Source: Micropterix aruncella (taxonomy: Eukaryota; Arthropoda; Insecta; Lepidoptera; Micropterigidae). Taken from it: DNA of 64,000 nt. Under the pieces are notes generated by a model. It had not been told where the DNA came from, searched no databases, and saw nothing but the letters and a program-made list of their open reading frames with translations. Made by a program: the position numbers and the translations under genes. The stretch is taken from contig OX155980.1 of assembly GCA_944548615.1 (NCBI GenBank), positions 3,514,195-3,578,194 on the forward strand, given 5' to 3'. The stretch's first letter is position 1. Every line of letters starts with the position of its first letter. Positions 50,801-58,434 of this stretch are shown one piece after another.

Positions 50801-53800
50801 GCAGATAGTTCTATTTGGTTCCAGAATAAAATAAAATTAAATAAAAATAAACAACAATAGCAATAAGAATATAGCCCTTACCTTTCAGGAATAAGCTTTC
50901 TCTGTTAACACACTTTCAATGGACAAACAATTATATATAATTATTTATCTATTTACTACAACATTTTAAATATCCACAATCAATCCACTTACTTTCTGTT
51001 GATAAAACAAAGAAGAATATGAAGGTCCGACATTAACCCCCACAATGACATGACACTGAAGTGAATCTTAAACTGCATTTTTGATGATTTGCTAAACAAT
51101 GTCTCAGACACAGCACCTCTTGTTTTAAAACGTATTGAGTGTGTTTTGAGTATCAAATATTCGTGAATTTATCTGTGTGTAGTTAATAACTGAGGTGTAA
51201 GTAAATTTAATAATTTCTTTTGTTAAATATATACCAAATAATGTTTAAGGGGCTCTCTAGACGATTAAGCATGCTTTTCAAGCATCGAGTCGCGGGCTGG
51301 GAGGGGATCGTAAACCGCAGGAAATATGTTTTTTTTTAATATTTACCAAAAATGCCTAATTTTGAAGTTTTATACCAGGGAGTCACGTAATTCACCAATC
51401 AACTACGTTTAATTACCGTGACTCCCTGGTATAAACTACAAAATTAGGCATTTTTTGGAAATATTAAAAAAATGATTTGCATATTTCCTGCGGTTCAAGA
51501 TCCCTTCCCAGCCCGCGATGCGATGCTTGACAAGCATGCTTGATCGTCTAGAGAGCCCCTAAGATTTTTTTAAATTTCTTTAGGCCCCGGGTATATGACT
51601 GGACTATCACAGTAGTTTTGACACACTTAATCAGATCATTTAATGTTTCAGAATCATAATATAAACAAAATTGTCAATTACATCCCCGATTTATCTTCTG
51701 CTTACCATTTTTATATTGGGTGATATCTGCCTTGATACCGCTAAGCTATATCCATTCTGCTTTATATGTAAATCGTCCAGATTATCAACGAATAACACGG
51801 TATCATACACATATCGAATATCTGATAATATTTATCTGTGTTCCGCGAATAATATGAAATGAAGATATTACTTTAGACGGGCGAAATTGAATGAGATAAA
51901 ATCGTATCCTGTTGACTAATAGTTAACCTCCGATTCCGATATTACCAGGTATTTGCATATACACTTGTGTTAGTATAATTTGATACATATACACTTCTTA
52001 CACTACAAAATATACTAACACGTATGTATCTACATATACACTTGTGTTAGTGTAATTTGAATCAGATAGAGCATAAACATGGATGCTTACCTTGTTACAC
52101 TTTTGGTATTCATGACTATGGTGTATGTACATAAGTGTTACAGTAGCGGATTTTTGACTGTCTGCCTGACTGTTAACGCATTTTTCATCTTATTTTTTAT
52201 GGCATAATCAATTCTTTTATCTAGATATTTATTTTAGTAGTAAGTAGCCTCGTGCCTTCGTACCGGATATGGCCGGATTTCTCCGTCTGGTTACGGGCTC
52301 AAAGTGGCTTGCGCGGGCCTCTACCTGCCGTATGCTCAGCGGTGATTCAGTTTAAATCTATCGCGGTCCATACAATATTTTTTGCCCGGCTCTGATTGAG
52401 ATCAGGTAGCCAAGTAGTCGCTTCAAGAGTGGAAGGCGACAGGTCAACATATACCCTCCGTTGCGTAGGAAACCGTATGTCATTTCCCGACTCCAGTCGT
52501 TTGCCGGAGAACAACATTTGATTAGGAGAACAGTCGACTGACGCCGCACAGTGCGCACACCGTTCAGCAGCGCCCGAAGGCCGATCCCGCTGGGTAAACT
52601 GAACCACCAGCATGATAGCCTGGGACACAGAGGCCTTCCCGGGGTAGTCACTCATTCGAGAATGCCACTGGATAGGAGCTGCACCTTGAGTTGAGCCGAC
52701 CCTAAAAACAAGATATGGGTCTTAGTGGCACAACTGCACATGTGCTATTAACTGCCTCGCACTGACAGTAGGGCGGTGTCGATTACGACGGGCAAACCCG
52801 TCACCCCCAGGCTGGTATACCGATATGTGACCGTTCTCTCAGCCGTGGGATGAACATAGAAGACTTAAAGACAAGACAATCTACTGTCTAGCTCCGCGAA
52901 CAAGACCGCTAGAGGCCGGATACCGGGAAAGGTAGCACCGGGCAGCCTCACCCTCTAACTACCAGTTTTGGTAGGATATCTCCGTCTGGAGTAAACCTTC
53001 AGGATACCTCCGTTTCCCCGACTGGTAATTCAATTTGAATTTATCGCGGACCTGGGCGTCATTTGCCGAGTGGCCCAAGGTCATTTTAAGAGCGGCATGT
53101 CTACAGGTCAACATCCACCCCCGCTGCTTAGGAGACAGTCTCCAGACTCCATAGTCTCCAGACTCCTTCAGCAATTAGTCTGAGTGTAAAACCGATTGGT
53201 GTCGCCGAACGGTGCGCAAACCGCCCAGTAGCGCCGGCATGCAATCCCGCCAGAAGAAATCGATCCACCAGCGTTGAGGCCTGAGACGCGAGAATTTTAC
53301 CCGGAGTAGCCTTCCGCACGAGGAGGCTTCTGAATAGGAGCTGAATCGTGAGTTGAGCCGATCCGAGAACAAAATGGATCTTATGGCCCAAGCTGCACGA
53401 AGCCATTCCCTACCAAACAGTTTGACTAATACTAAGCACTAATTCGGCATGTTTACACGCAAGGAATTAGTGTAAATGACAAGTATTAAGCATTAGCTAC
53501 TAAGGCCGTGTACACTTAGCATTAGAAGTGGCACCGTACGGCCAGTTGCGTGTTCCGACACGGTCGACCGACGATCTGTGGCAAGCGAAACCCGCGTGCC
53601 GCATTGGACGTCTTCAGACCTGCCGCACGCAAGCGTTGTCCAATCCAGCAAAATATAGTGGTTGATGATAGTTGTTTTGTTGTCTTCCTTTTACTGCCAC
53701 TGTTCTCGTCATCGTGACTGCTTTAGTGGCCGGATAGATAGTGACGCCTCGTACTCTGAACGAGGTGGTAACCGCCGGTCAGCAGTGGCACGCGTGGCAC

Positions 53801-56561
53801 CCAACCGATCAACAGGCGGACTTCTATACGTCGACTCTATAGTCGATCCTTACGCATCGACTCGTGCTTAATTAATGCTAGAGTACCTGCTTTTATTCTA
53901 TGGTCGAGTCAGAAATGCTTATTACCCATTTGAGGACCATACGCTTTGCAGTATGGAAATTTTCGATGCATAAAACTGTTAAAGGGCGATGTCGTCAAGT
54001 CAACATGTATGTCAAGTTTTGTGAAAATTGGTTCAATGAATGTTGATGTTGATGTTCAATAGATTAGTAGAAAGAAGACAGAACACATGTGGTGCATTTT
54101 TGATGACATCACAAGCCCTAATAACATCAAGATCTGATTACGCCTTTAGCGACGGTGACGCAATTTAAATATTATAACTAAGCAATGATGGCAAAATTGA
54201 CAAAGATGTTACTTATAGATGTACAAGAGGATGAATGAAGTGGAGACAACTAACATGCGTTATGTGCGACAGAAATAATCCCCCTATGATCAAAGGGCAA
54301 ATGTCAAATATCTTTATCATTTAATCAAATTTTATCATGTCCAATTGGCGGATGTACCTACCGCGCTTGGCCTTTTTAAAGTTATGTAAACTATTAGCTA
54401 TCTTACATAGTAATATTATTGAAACAAGTAACTTCCTACTTAATATAAATTAGCGTTTGACTTCTCACATAAAAGCAAATTCAGACAAACTACCTATGTA
54501 CCTAAACTTCGTAAATGTATTTCTGTTATCAAATGCTCGTGTATTTCTGTTATCAAATGCTCGTATTATTTCGATCAAGTGCTCTGTAATGATAATCAGT
54601 GGTATGAAAATAATTGAAAATAATCATTAAATAGAGAGATGTTAAGTTGCCAAACAATAGTAAGTAGGTAGATAGATGTTTAAATTATAGAAATAGTCAA
54701 TAATATGATAAAAATAAAATTGACTAAAAAGCATATATAAAGTAATATAGGCTTTTCGAAAATACACATTATTAAAATGTCAAATTATCGAAACAGTCTA
54801 CAAAAAACCTTCATAAACATGAAATCACAACTATGTATGTCTTGTTATTTATGATGTATAGGTACAGGAAGTACTAAAATTGTCACATATTATAAACACA
54901 AATTCTTAACAGTCTGCTTATAAGCACGTTCCTTAAATTCATTTAGGCTTTATAATAGGTAGGTAATTAGTTCCTAGCTTCTGCTAGTATTGAAATGCCT
55001 TTGCCCCCTCTTTAGGATGTGTATGAGAACTGTCATTTTGAATTTCTGCTAAATTATTTAAATTGACTAACTAAGTCTATAATACTTATTCAATGTACAT
55101 GTTTCTACCATAAACTACAGACGCTGAGACAGATTGGTCCCACGTACGTAACTTATGAAAAGCATCATGATATCTGGACCCTTGAATTTGCATGAAGACA
55201 AACGACTTAGAAACACGCGTCCCTCGCAACGTCGATCCGCAACCTCCATATCGGTATAGAAAGGGGAAAGGGATGGCGGTAAACCGTCTCACGCGTAAGA
55301 CCAGTGTGTTTCTAGAACTTACGTTCGCAACGCGTCAGACACACATAAAACGTTGTCGCATGCGCAGAGTAAAGACATGCGAAAGCACTATTCATCATAC
55401 TCCAATGTCTGCATTAATGTATGGTATTCTCCAAACTTTTCTCGATGTCTATTTATCCATGAAACAAATATCTTCTTTTTTTAACTTTTTTTGTTTTCGT
55501 GGTGTGGACATATTCATTGAAATATAACAAACTGAATAAATCGTTTTCAAACTCACTCTCAGAATTATAAAACTTATTGTACAGCGGTTGTATAATACAA
55601 TACACAATACAAGTGCAACTTCTGAGAAATGACAGCAGCTTCTGATACAGGCTCGTAAACGTTGCATACGTGGAACAAGTGTACACACTAGTAGTAGTAG
55701 TAGTGGTAATCGGAGTGGGGGGCTTATTTCCAGCCTTTGATGTCACCTGGATCTATAAGATCTTTTGTAACTACCCACTTTGTGGTTGGGCCAGTGGTCT
55801 GCTAGTAGCCCGGTACTGCTTACCAGTCCCTGCAGAACACTGACCTTCAAGTTGGGCAGATCGCTGGGTTCGAGAAAGGCTCGTCCAAGTACACTGTGTC
55901 TTTTTGCGGGGAGGCCTGGGCAGCGACAACGATGTGTATGCTGTCTTCAGGTTCTTCGCCACATATTCGGTAGTCCTTGCTCTCGGTCAAGCCAAGGTTG
56001 AATAGATGTGCTCTAAGGGTCGTGTGTCCGGTGAGGAGACCGATAGTGGTTCTAAGGTTCTTCTTGCTCATGTCAAGTAGGGCCTTGGTTTTATTTGGAA
56101 GTGGTTGCTCCATCGTGGTTTTTGCCTGGCGACATCCTTGGCTCTGTTTCCAGGATGCCCGATGTTCCTGCTCGTGTACACACTAACGTTGAAGCATTGC
56201 ATCGTATACGTTGCGTACGTGGGCTCAGTTTGTCTCTACTCTAACCGACGGTACAGTGAGTCATATTTGCGCGCAACTCGAACATAAATTTCGTCATGCG
56301 AATATGGCGCAATATCCGTTTGAGGAGCCACCGTTGCAGAAAATTGTATTCGTATACAGAACTGTGAATTGCGCATACACATATAGAATTTTGACATAAT
56401 TATATCGGATTATGAAACAGTACTGATAATTGTGTATATTATTTTTCAGATGCTGGCCTTGTGCGTGTATTCCATACTGCGTTGATTCCTGTCAAAGTGG
56501 CAACCACTACTGCCCTGCTTGTCAGGCTTACCTCGGCACATATACAGCAACACCATTTTGA
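30025..56561 (+). CDS. LITAF-domain protein gene, three coding exons (whole span)
   Basis: Joined exons 30025-30271, 49002-49161 and 56450-56561 give one frame of 173 codons including stop (172 residues). Residues 1-82 are Pro/Gln/Tyr-rich with two PPxY motifs (PPQY 19-22, PPPY 68-71) able to bind WW domains of NEDD4-type ubiquitin ligases. The LITAF domain follows: CPSC (106-109), a hydrophobic stretch (126-146) that in this family inserts into, but does not cross, the membrane, and HYCPAC (155-160). The two Cys pairs bind one zinc. Family members are monotopic proteins on late endosomes/lysosomes. Length and architecture are normal. Both splice sites are GT-AG, with phases 1 and 2. The introns (about 18.7 and 7.3 kb) are mostly repeats. 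Confidence 0.93.
30325..30850 (+). repeat. Family B repeat, copy 8, in LITAF intron 1
   Basis: Plus-strand, lacks the hairpin end; starts within the body with a duplicated TACCAGTTTTGGTAGGATA (30330 and 30352) and ends GGCCCAAGCTGCACTTG. Same subfamily as 24242-24956. It lies only 55 bp after the exon 1 donor. Confidence 0.78.
30851..31844. other. Intron sequence, no feature except an AC-rich microsatellite
   Basis: AT-rich. Impure (AC)n at about 31567-31625. A repeated word AAAAAACATTCTTTCCATGT occurs at 31677 and 31711. Confidence 0.5.
31845..32140 (+). repeat. Family B repeat, copy 9 (tail half)
   Basis: Plus-strand tail half only, from GATCAGGTGAGCAACAGATC to GGCCCAAGCTGCGAGAA. The hairpin end is absent. 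Confidence 0.7.
32162..32211. repeat. Perfect 21-bp stem hairpin
   Basis: The 21 bases at 32162-32182 (AGAAAACGAGGCAATATTGC plus G) are exactly complementary to 32191-32211, with an 8-base loop GCGGGAGA. The hairpin sits 12 bases before the left arm of the large inverted-repeat structure. It could be a transposon end, a cruciform, or a small-RNA precursor; nothing else supports any one of these. Confidence 0.85.
32224..33055 (+). repeat. Left arm of a 4.4-kb inverted-repeat structure
   Basis: Begins AGCTGGGGATTTAGTGC, contains a G-rich core (CGCGGGGGGCGGGGGGAGGG) and GATTCCGCCGCGCGTCACTT, and ends near AATAATAGTAAGTAGTATAT. The reverse complement, roughly 80-85 percent identical by eye with small indels, is at 35800-36606. 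The arms could be long terminal inverted repeats of one element or two oppositely oriented copies of a repeat. Confidence 0.8.
33162..33540 (+). repeat. Family B repeat, copy 10, with 13-bp flanking direct repeats
   Basis: A truncated head half (33175-33527) with hairpin end AACTACAACGGGCGAACCCG and a small internal deletion. It is flanked by ACTCAGTTCAGTA at 33162-33174 and 33528-33540. It is inserted inside the large inverted-repeat structure. Constant hairpin end plus variable other end and a 13-bp duplication match LINE-type retrotransposition. Confidence 0.85.
33850..35100 (+). pseudogene. Decayed ORF of an uncharacterised, possibly PIN/FEN-like nuclease family
   Basis: Read across frameshifts, pieces line up in order with a family I know only as 'uncharacterised protein' from many invertebrate genomes: PGNPF; VVNAVLKIEKAAKS; LLDPTKLSNLSLYNKY (34156-34203); LFRKFYIA, DLDSFLAQENQAS, KLRSGTKSHLL (34260-34440); then VWDIYNNESIK (34623-34656, frameshifted); HEDVDTRMM (34866-34892); TKIMLLTVDTDF (34928-34963); GTGKHHQYL and HDIA (about 35031-35080). 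In the family the HEEADTR and TVDTDV blocks look to me like the acidic I-region of PIN/FEN nucleases; the later TGCDT / GKKTAW block is not seen here. At least five stops or shifts make it dead. It lies between the long inverted arms, so it may be that element's gene. Recognition is from memory, without a search. Confidence 0.55.
35150..35660 (+). repeat. Family C dispersed repeat, copy 2
   Basis: Head CTTGTCCAATTGGTGGCTAA and CGCTCTTGGACGTGGCAAAA, then AT-rich body with AATAGTCAATAATTCGAA and GTTAAATAATCAAAGTAGAA words. Matches 2690-3065 over most of its length. Confidence 0.65.
35800..36606 (-). repeat. Right arm of the 4.4-kb inverted-repeat structure
   Basis: Reverse complement of 32224-33055, ending CTAAATCCCCAGCT. 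Outside the arms the words CTAAATTTCCTCTTTTAGC (32211-32229) and CTAAATTACTCTTAGC (about 36611-36627) look alike in direct orientation, a weak hint of a target duplication. Confidence 0.8.
36628..37009. other. AT-rich intron sequence, nothing recognised
   Basis: No coding sequence, inverted repeat or known element recognised. Confidence 0.4.
37010..37905. repeat. Tandem repeat, four units of about 160-190 bp, split by a SINE
   Basis: Units start near 37013, 37204, 37576 and 37743. Each has TTTGGCAG.TA.A..GCAACTCC, CTATCTCATTTTTATCAT, GTTTTACTTAGTTT, TTAGCTAACTTATGTAAGTC and AGTTATTATGGA. The SINE at 37318-37567 lies between units 2 and 3. Units differ by 15-25 percent by eye, so the array is old. 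Confidence 0.75.
37318..37567 (-). mobile_element. tRNA-derived SINE, minus strand
   Basis: On the minus strand the head reads GGCCCGGTGGCATCGTGGTT (A-box-like TGGCATCGTGGTTAGG) and then GGTTCGATTCCC, a perfect B box, about 30 bases further on, as in RNA polymerase III promoters. A tRNA-unrelated body and a tail ending in CATTATAATAA follow. Standalone tRNA is unlikely because the anticodon arm is irregular and there is a 170-bp tail. The 79-codon open frame through it is a by-product. Confidence 0.82.
37906..38554. other. Intron sequence, short direct repeats only
   Basis: GTTGTTTAGATACTGTT-type words occur three times at 38303-38370. No other feature recognised. Confidence 0.45.
38555..39468 (-). 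mobile_element. LINE 3' end, minus strand, with TG-rich UTR
   Basis: The minus strand reads VAYVRSLLEFVSNIYSPQYA, KLRIERIQKRFIRHLNF, then MSFLHKIVHTGMDSPYLLS, RLARAHSTFYVPRF and SLLPRVMHAYNVCF, the C-terminal region after the reverse transcriptase in Jockey/CR1-like LINEs. The UTR holds (TG)n at about 38787-38852, in the same position as the (CA)n of the plus-strand copy at 28859-29585. Frames are interrupted. Confidence 0.8.
39469..39710. mobile_element. MITE copy lacking its right end
   Basis: Starts GGGCTCGATTGCGTTTCTTT and follows the element at 21728-22026 with few differences up to CCGCTCTAAC, then diverges before the right terminal repeat. It abuts the end of the LINE fragment. Confidence 0.78.
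39920..41047 (+). pseudogene. LINE reverse transcriptase, inactivated
   Basis: Conserved reverse transcriptase blocks appear in order: YRPISLLNCLSKIFE, VAVFLDLAQAFDTVSH (first catalytic Asp present), GVPQGSVLSPILFLIYI, then SADDTALIF where most active copies have YADD or FADD, and further on IKYLGLTLDNILTW. At least three in-frame stops interrupt it (after 40186, 40564 and near 40713). The order and motifs fit Jockey-like non-LTR retrotransposons. The endonuclease part is absent. Confidence 0.85.
41374..42900 (-). pseudogene. LINE reverse transcriptase interrupted by family A
   Basis: The minus strand reads EDIEKIIAGLDANQSPGLDK, LINKRISPIISKISNLC, then (after a shift) RPVYKGGNHKDYNNYRNIS, LSSINKIFEK (42869 down to about 42530); family A copy 7 intervenes; the frame resumes IILLDNSCKAFDTIKHD, GTPQGSILGPMFYLIYC, YQFADDTAIVV (41829-41374). 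The second half keeps an intact 151-codon frame including the FADD catalytic pair. The host frame on both sides of the insert matches across an A-run. Confidence 0.83.
41842..42424 (-). mobile_element. Family A element, copy 7, inside a LINE
   Basis: Minus-strand copy. Flanks on the minus strand are AATAATAAAAAA before ACGTGTGG and AAAAAACACGTATTG after AGCTT, so insertion was in an A-run of the LINE coding sequence, with either a 6-bp A duplication or none. This fixes the element borders at ACGT... and ...AGCTT. Confidence 0.9.
42901..43413. other. LINE remnant and unclassified sequence
   Basis: The first 150 bases probably continue the minus-strand LINE; the rest is not recognised. Confidence 0.35.
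43414..44001 (-). mobile_element. Family A element, copy 8
   Basis: Minus-strand copy; the terminal repeat reads AAGCCATTGCATAGC. It faces copy 9 across about 240 bp in opposite orientation. Confidence 0.88.
44240..44835 (+). mobile_element. Family A element, copy 9 (first of a tandem pair)
   Basis: Plus-strand complete copy, followed with only AAAAAT between by copy 10 in the same orientation. Confidence 0.9.
44842..45410 (+). mobile_element. Family A element, copy 10 (second of a tandem pair)
   Basis: Plus-strand copy, head-to-tail with copy 9. It lacks the last GCAATAGCTT and has a short deletion after the left inverted repeat (CAACTTATGCAATTATAAT missing). Head-to-tail joining with a single AAAAAT is what rolling-circle elements often produce. 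Confidence 0.88.
45411..46194. other. Intron sequence, probable LINE 3' UTR remnant
   Basis: 45480-45540 has CACCTAACTAGGCTGAGACC, similar to CCTAACTAGGTCAGAGACC at 63820-63850, so both may be pieces of one LINE UTR. No coding sequence recognised. Confidence 0.35.
46195..47290 (+). mobile_element. LINE ORF2 C-terminus and 3' UTR
   Basis: Starts in the post-catalytic part of the reverse transcriptase (ANTWFERNQLFINPSKT, TKFLGNTLDENLNWNQHI, HSCFHSKMSYAILLWGN), then after frameshifts reaches SRHSHNTRHKNN-like and FFNALPSSMRRLEMAAYKIC, KN, stop. The 3' UTR ends in (GAT)n at 47272-47288. 5'-truncated. It shares its 3' end with 2205-2688. Confidence 0.83.
47430..47830. repeat. Unclassified repeat-like sequence
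   Basis: Contains GTGGTTTCCCGTTGCCTTCG, a word I associate with dispersed repeats of insect genomes, and an insert-like hairpin ACCATTGATT...AATCAATGGT at 47640-47665 flanked by two GGTTATACC words. No coding sequence. Confidence 0.35.
47831..49001. other. 3' part of LITAF intron 1, no other feature
   Basis: AT-rich with no recognisable element. It ends with TTGTTTCCTTTGTTTCCAG, the acceptor of exon 2. Confidence 0.5.
49002..49161 (+). CDS. LITAF-like gene, exon 2
   Basis: Encodes residues 83-135 plus two bases. APAPAARVIIKTITVGPEPI leads into RITCPSCHAQ, the first zinc-binding Cys pair, then ITSDVRYVSNIKTHIVAAVL, which starts the membrane-inserting segment. The acceptor region holds three AG sites 6 bases apart (ending 49001, 49007, 49013); all keep the frame and would remove 0, 2 or 4 Ala/Pro residues. 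The donor is CGG|GTAACA. The open frames extending upstream into the intron are not coding. Confidence 0.92.
49200..49305 (+). mobile_element. LINE tail fragment
   Basis: GAGAAACTGGGGATGGAATA followed by AATAAATGATTTGATTTGAT, a (TGATT)n tail typical of 5'-truncated LINEs. Too short to classify. Confidence 0.45.
49306..50138. other. Intron sequence, nothing recognised
   Basis: Open frames of 69 and 81 codons on the minus strand (49461-49864) have no recognisable similarity and lie in AT-rich DNA. Confidence 0.4.
50139..50790 (-). mobile_element. 5'-truncated LINE, minus strand
   Basis: Minus strand: RKLHTLSLLYNILNNPTSPS, LRSSRDNTLAIPIHHSSVY, SARLWNQLPNSISHAPSLHT, FKKLLKKHLFLHSH, stop, the C-terminal tail typical of CR1/Jockey-like ORF2. 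The UTR ends in a (TTCTA)n tail, seen as AGAATAGAATAGAATAGAAT at about 50139-50160. The frame is open for 121 codons, so this copy is comparatively young. Confidence 0.82.
50791..51245. other. Intron sequence, nothing recognised
   Basis: AT-rich, no feature seen. Confidence 0.4.
51249..51559. mobile_element. Fold-back Harbinger-like MITE, 311 bp
   Basis: Nearly the whole element is one inverted repeat: arms of about 140 bp run from GGGGCTCTCTAGACGAT through GCGGGCTGGGAGGGGATC, AATGCCTAATTTTG and ATACCAGGGAGTCACG to a loop of about 25 bases (AATTCACCAATCAACTACGT). TAA flanks both sides (51246-51248, 51560-51562), the PIF/Harbinger target. No coding capacity. Confidence 0.88.
51563..52254. other. 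Intron sequence with a short direct repeat
   Basis: ATACACTTGTGTTAGT(A/G)TAATTTGA occurs at about 51958 and 52037, with a partial inverted copy between. No gene seen. Confidence 0.45.
52255..52742 (+). repeat. Family B repeat, copy 11
   Basis: Plus-strand, lacks the hairpin end. Runs from GGCCGGATTTCTCCGTCTGG to the GGTCTTAGTGGCACAACTGC end. The two overlapping minus-strand frames of about 100 codons are shadows of the repeat. Confidence 0.72.
52775..53400 (+). repeat. Family B repeat, copy 12
   Basis: Plus-strand complete unit from the hairpin end (GTCGATTACGACGGGCAAAC) to GGCCCAAGCTGCACGAA. Same subfamily as 24242-24956. No clear flanking duplication. Confidence 0.8.
53401..54289. other. 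Intron sequence, possible decayed MITE
   Basis: 53420-53540 has ACTAATACTAAGCACTAATT and related words around CATGTTTACACGCAAGGAAT, and a GC-richer patch at 53540-53640. I could not find a matching second end. Confidence 0.3.
54290..54830 (+). repeat. Family C dispersed repeat, copy 3
   Basis: Head ATGTCCAATTGGCGGATGTA and CCGCGCTTGG, then AT-rich body with AATAGTCAATAATATGATAA. More diverged than the other two copies. A local duplication, TATTTCTGTTATCAAATGCT, occurs at 54518 and 54542. Confidence 0.55.
55122..56244. mobile_element. Terminal-inverted-repeat element carrying a LINE
   Basis: Left end GAGACAGATTGGTCCCACGT and the complement of the right end, GAGACAAACTGAGCCCACGT, pair well. 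The internal left sequence ATCTGGACCCTTGAATTTGC resembles the Harbinger-like MITE at 28657-28855 (ATCTGACCCTTGAATTTAGA), so they are probably related. The LINE at 55691-56173 is inserted within. No clear target duplication. Confidence 0.55.
55691..56173 (-). mobile_element. 5'-truncated LINE with 12-bp target duplication
   Basis: GTGTACACACTA flanks it exactly (55679-55690, 56174-56185). On the minus strand the frame reads TKALLDMSKKNLRTTIGLLT, GHTTLRAHLFNLGLT, then YRICGEEPEDSIHIV and, after a one-base shift, CRCPGLPAKRHSVLG and on to a stop. This is the C-terminal zinc-knuckle-like region (CxxC...H...C) after the RNase H domain in R1/I-like LINEs. The 3' end carries an (ACT)n tail. Confidence 0.85.
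56450..56561 (+). CDS. LITAF-like gene, exon 3 (terminal)
   Basis: Acceptor TATTTTTCAG ends at 56449. The first base completes the Gly136 codon, then CWPCACIPYCVDSCQSGN, HYCPACQAYLGTYTATPF and TGA. It supplies the rest of the Cys-rich hydrophobic segment and the second zinc Cys pair (C157, C160) with the preceding His155, all conserved in LITAF domains. No canonical AATAAA was found close behind; ATTAAA at about 56881 is a possible signal. Confidence 0.93.
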
Positions 56562-56959
56562 GATTTTGAATGCGCGATCGAATCAATGTTCTATAGAATA
56601 TGATTATCCAGACTTATTTTTGAATCTAATATAAGTATCTATTAATTGTTAGATATGTAGGTACTATTTACATAATGAATTGCGTGTTTGTACTTAATTA
56701 TTTTTCTTTATTACAAACGTACCAAAGAAAGACATACTTTATCTTTCACAATGTGTAAAGTTACCCACTTTTTTAACTCAAGTCTTTGATAGCATTTTTT
56801 AGAGATCTATTTGTGAAGGTACCCTTAGCTTCATTTTATCAATATCACTTGTAAATAATATGCCATTTTTATAATAATTATATTAAATAATATATTTTTG
56901 AAGTTTAGAGGACGTTTCGTTATTTTCGCACTCTTAAATACTCGTATGACTGGAGTTGA
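56562..56959 (+). other. Probable LITAF 3' UTR and downstream sequence
   Basis: AT-rich, no coding sequence. The transcript end cannot be fixed from sequence alone. Confidence 0.4.
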
Positions 56960-57110
56960 GTCATTTGAAAAATGGACTTGATAGGAACTCGATATCGAAT
57001 AGAAAGTATCGATACTGTGCTCACGTGTAGTATCGAAAATAAAGTATGGCACTCGTAAAAGTATCAACACTAAAGTATCGATACCCCAAAGTATCGGTAC
57101 TTTTCTTATG
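56960..57110. repeat. TATCG-rich repeat, left block
   Basis: Contains AGTATCGATACTG, AGTATCGAAAA, AAGTATCGATACCCC and AAGTATCGGTAC within 130 bases. A similar block at 58435-58560 contains AGTATCGAGTAC, AGTATCGGTATCC and GGTATCGAAAA. The two blocks may be the two ends of one element that holds a small MITE and family A copy 11. Confidence 0.6.
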
Positions 57111-57234
57111 CCAAGGCCACACTAACGGGAAACGCCTTTATTATCGCGATATTATAGGTGTGGCCGCAACAGAAAAGACCATCCATCATCGCGATAATTA
57201 ACGGCATTTCCCGTTATTGAGGCTTTGGCATTAG
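57105..57234. mobile_element. Small inverted-repeat element (MITE)
   Basis: Arms of about 50 bp: CTTATGCCAAGGCCACACTA with ACGGGAAACGCC, paired with the complement of CCTAATGCCAAAGCCTCAAT and ACGGGAAATGCC. ACTTTT occurs on each side, so a short target duplication is possible. Confidence 0.65.
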
Positions 57235-57634
57235 GAACTTTTGTGTTTGGTTTTATTATTGTGGATTTGTGGACATGGACTATATAAATGAGAACTCAAA
57301 TAGGTCAAGCAAATGGTAGGTATTTATAAAAATAAAATAATAATAAAATATAAAAATGGACAAATCAACGTTAATTAATTATTTCTTTAAACGTTTTTAA
57401 ATTTCCCACTCTTCCTCTATGCAATCACTTGAAAATAAAACTTTTTTTTAACCTTTATGGCACTAATCGGTTTCGTATTTTTGTTATTTTACTGCCTGCC
57501 TTTAAAATAAACGTTCGGAGGAAACCGATGTTGCTAGTATTGGTAAGAAAAAATGTAAAATGAAAATCGAACTACCACATCAAAGAAGCGCTAGAAAAGA
57601 CGCTACTTTGTTTGTCGCTAAATGAAAATAAAAT

Positions 57635-58219
57635 ACGTGTGGCACTCGGGGACTGCCGCGGTAAAGCTATTGCGTAGCATTTTGAACAACTTATGCAATT
57701 ATAATTATTTAATTATTTTATTTATTTTATTTTTTCTGATATCAGATAACTGCGCTCTATCGGAAAACGTTGAAATTATTCCGAATCATTTGCGGCTGCG
57801 GAAGCAAATGATTCGGAATAATTTAAACGTCTTCCGATAGAGCGCCCCGCACGAATTTTTTATTCGATAAAGCAAAAAAAACGGATTATTCGAAAAAATC
57901 GTAGATAAAAAGATAGATAATTAAATTATCTTTAAAATGGTGCAGGTTTCATAATAATACGCCAAATAGTATTTGCGTAGTAGTCGTTTTTGTGTTCGGT
58001 TAGACCTAATTTCACAAATTAATTACACTATGTAATATAAACAAAATCTAAAATATTCAAAGCTAAGAATATTAGGAAAATGTTCTTGTTTAACATTTTT
58101 TTTTTTTTTAATCGTAAGCAGTACTCGTTTAGACGTAATTATCAGTTTAAAATCATTAATTTTTATTCATTCGGTCGCCGCGCTGGCCTTGGCCCGCGAT
58201 AAAAGCTATGCAATAGCTT
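57635..58219 (+). mobile_element. Family A element, copy 11
   Basis: Plus-strand copy with a small deletion near the right end (TTAATTTTTATTCATTCGG). Flanks AAAAT and AAAAA. Confidence 0.88.
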
Positions 58220-58434
58220 AAAAAGTTGCTGTTAGTGTCCAAATGTCGCTTAATCTAACGACAAAGTCGCTAAATTGGCAACACTGGTGAGAGTTGAGTT
58301 GAGTAAACGAAACTCAACGTGAGGACGATAACATAATGAACTCTATTTTCAACCAATAAAGTTTAAATTCCCGCGTAAATGAAACTTGTTATTATTTAAC
58401 CGGCAGGCATAAACATGAGTCATAAAGCCTAGTT

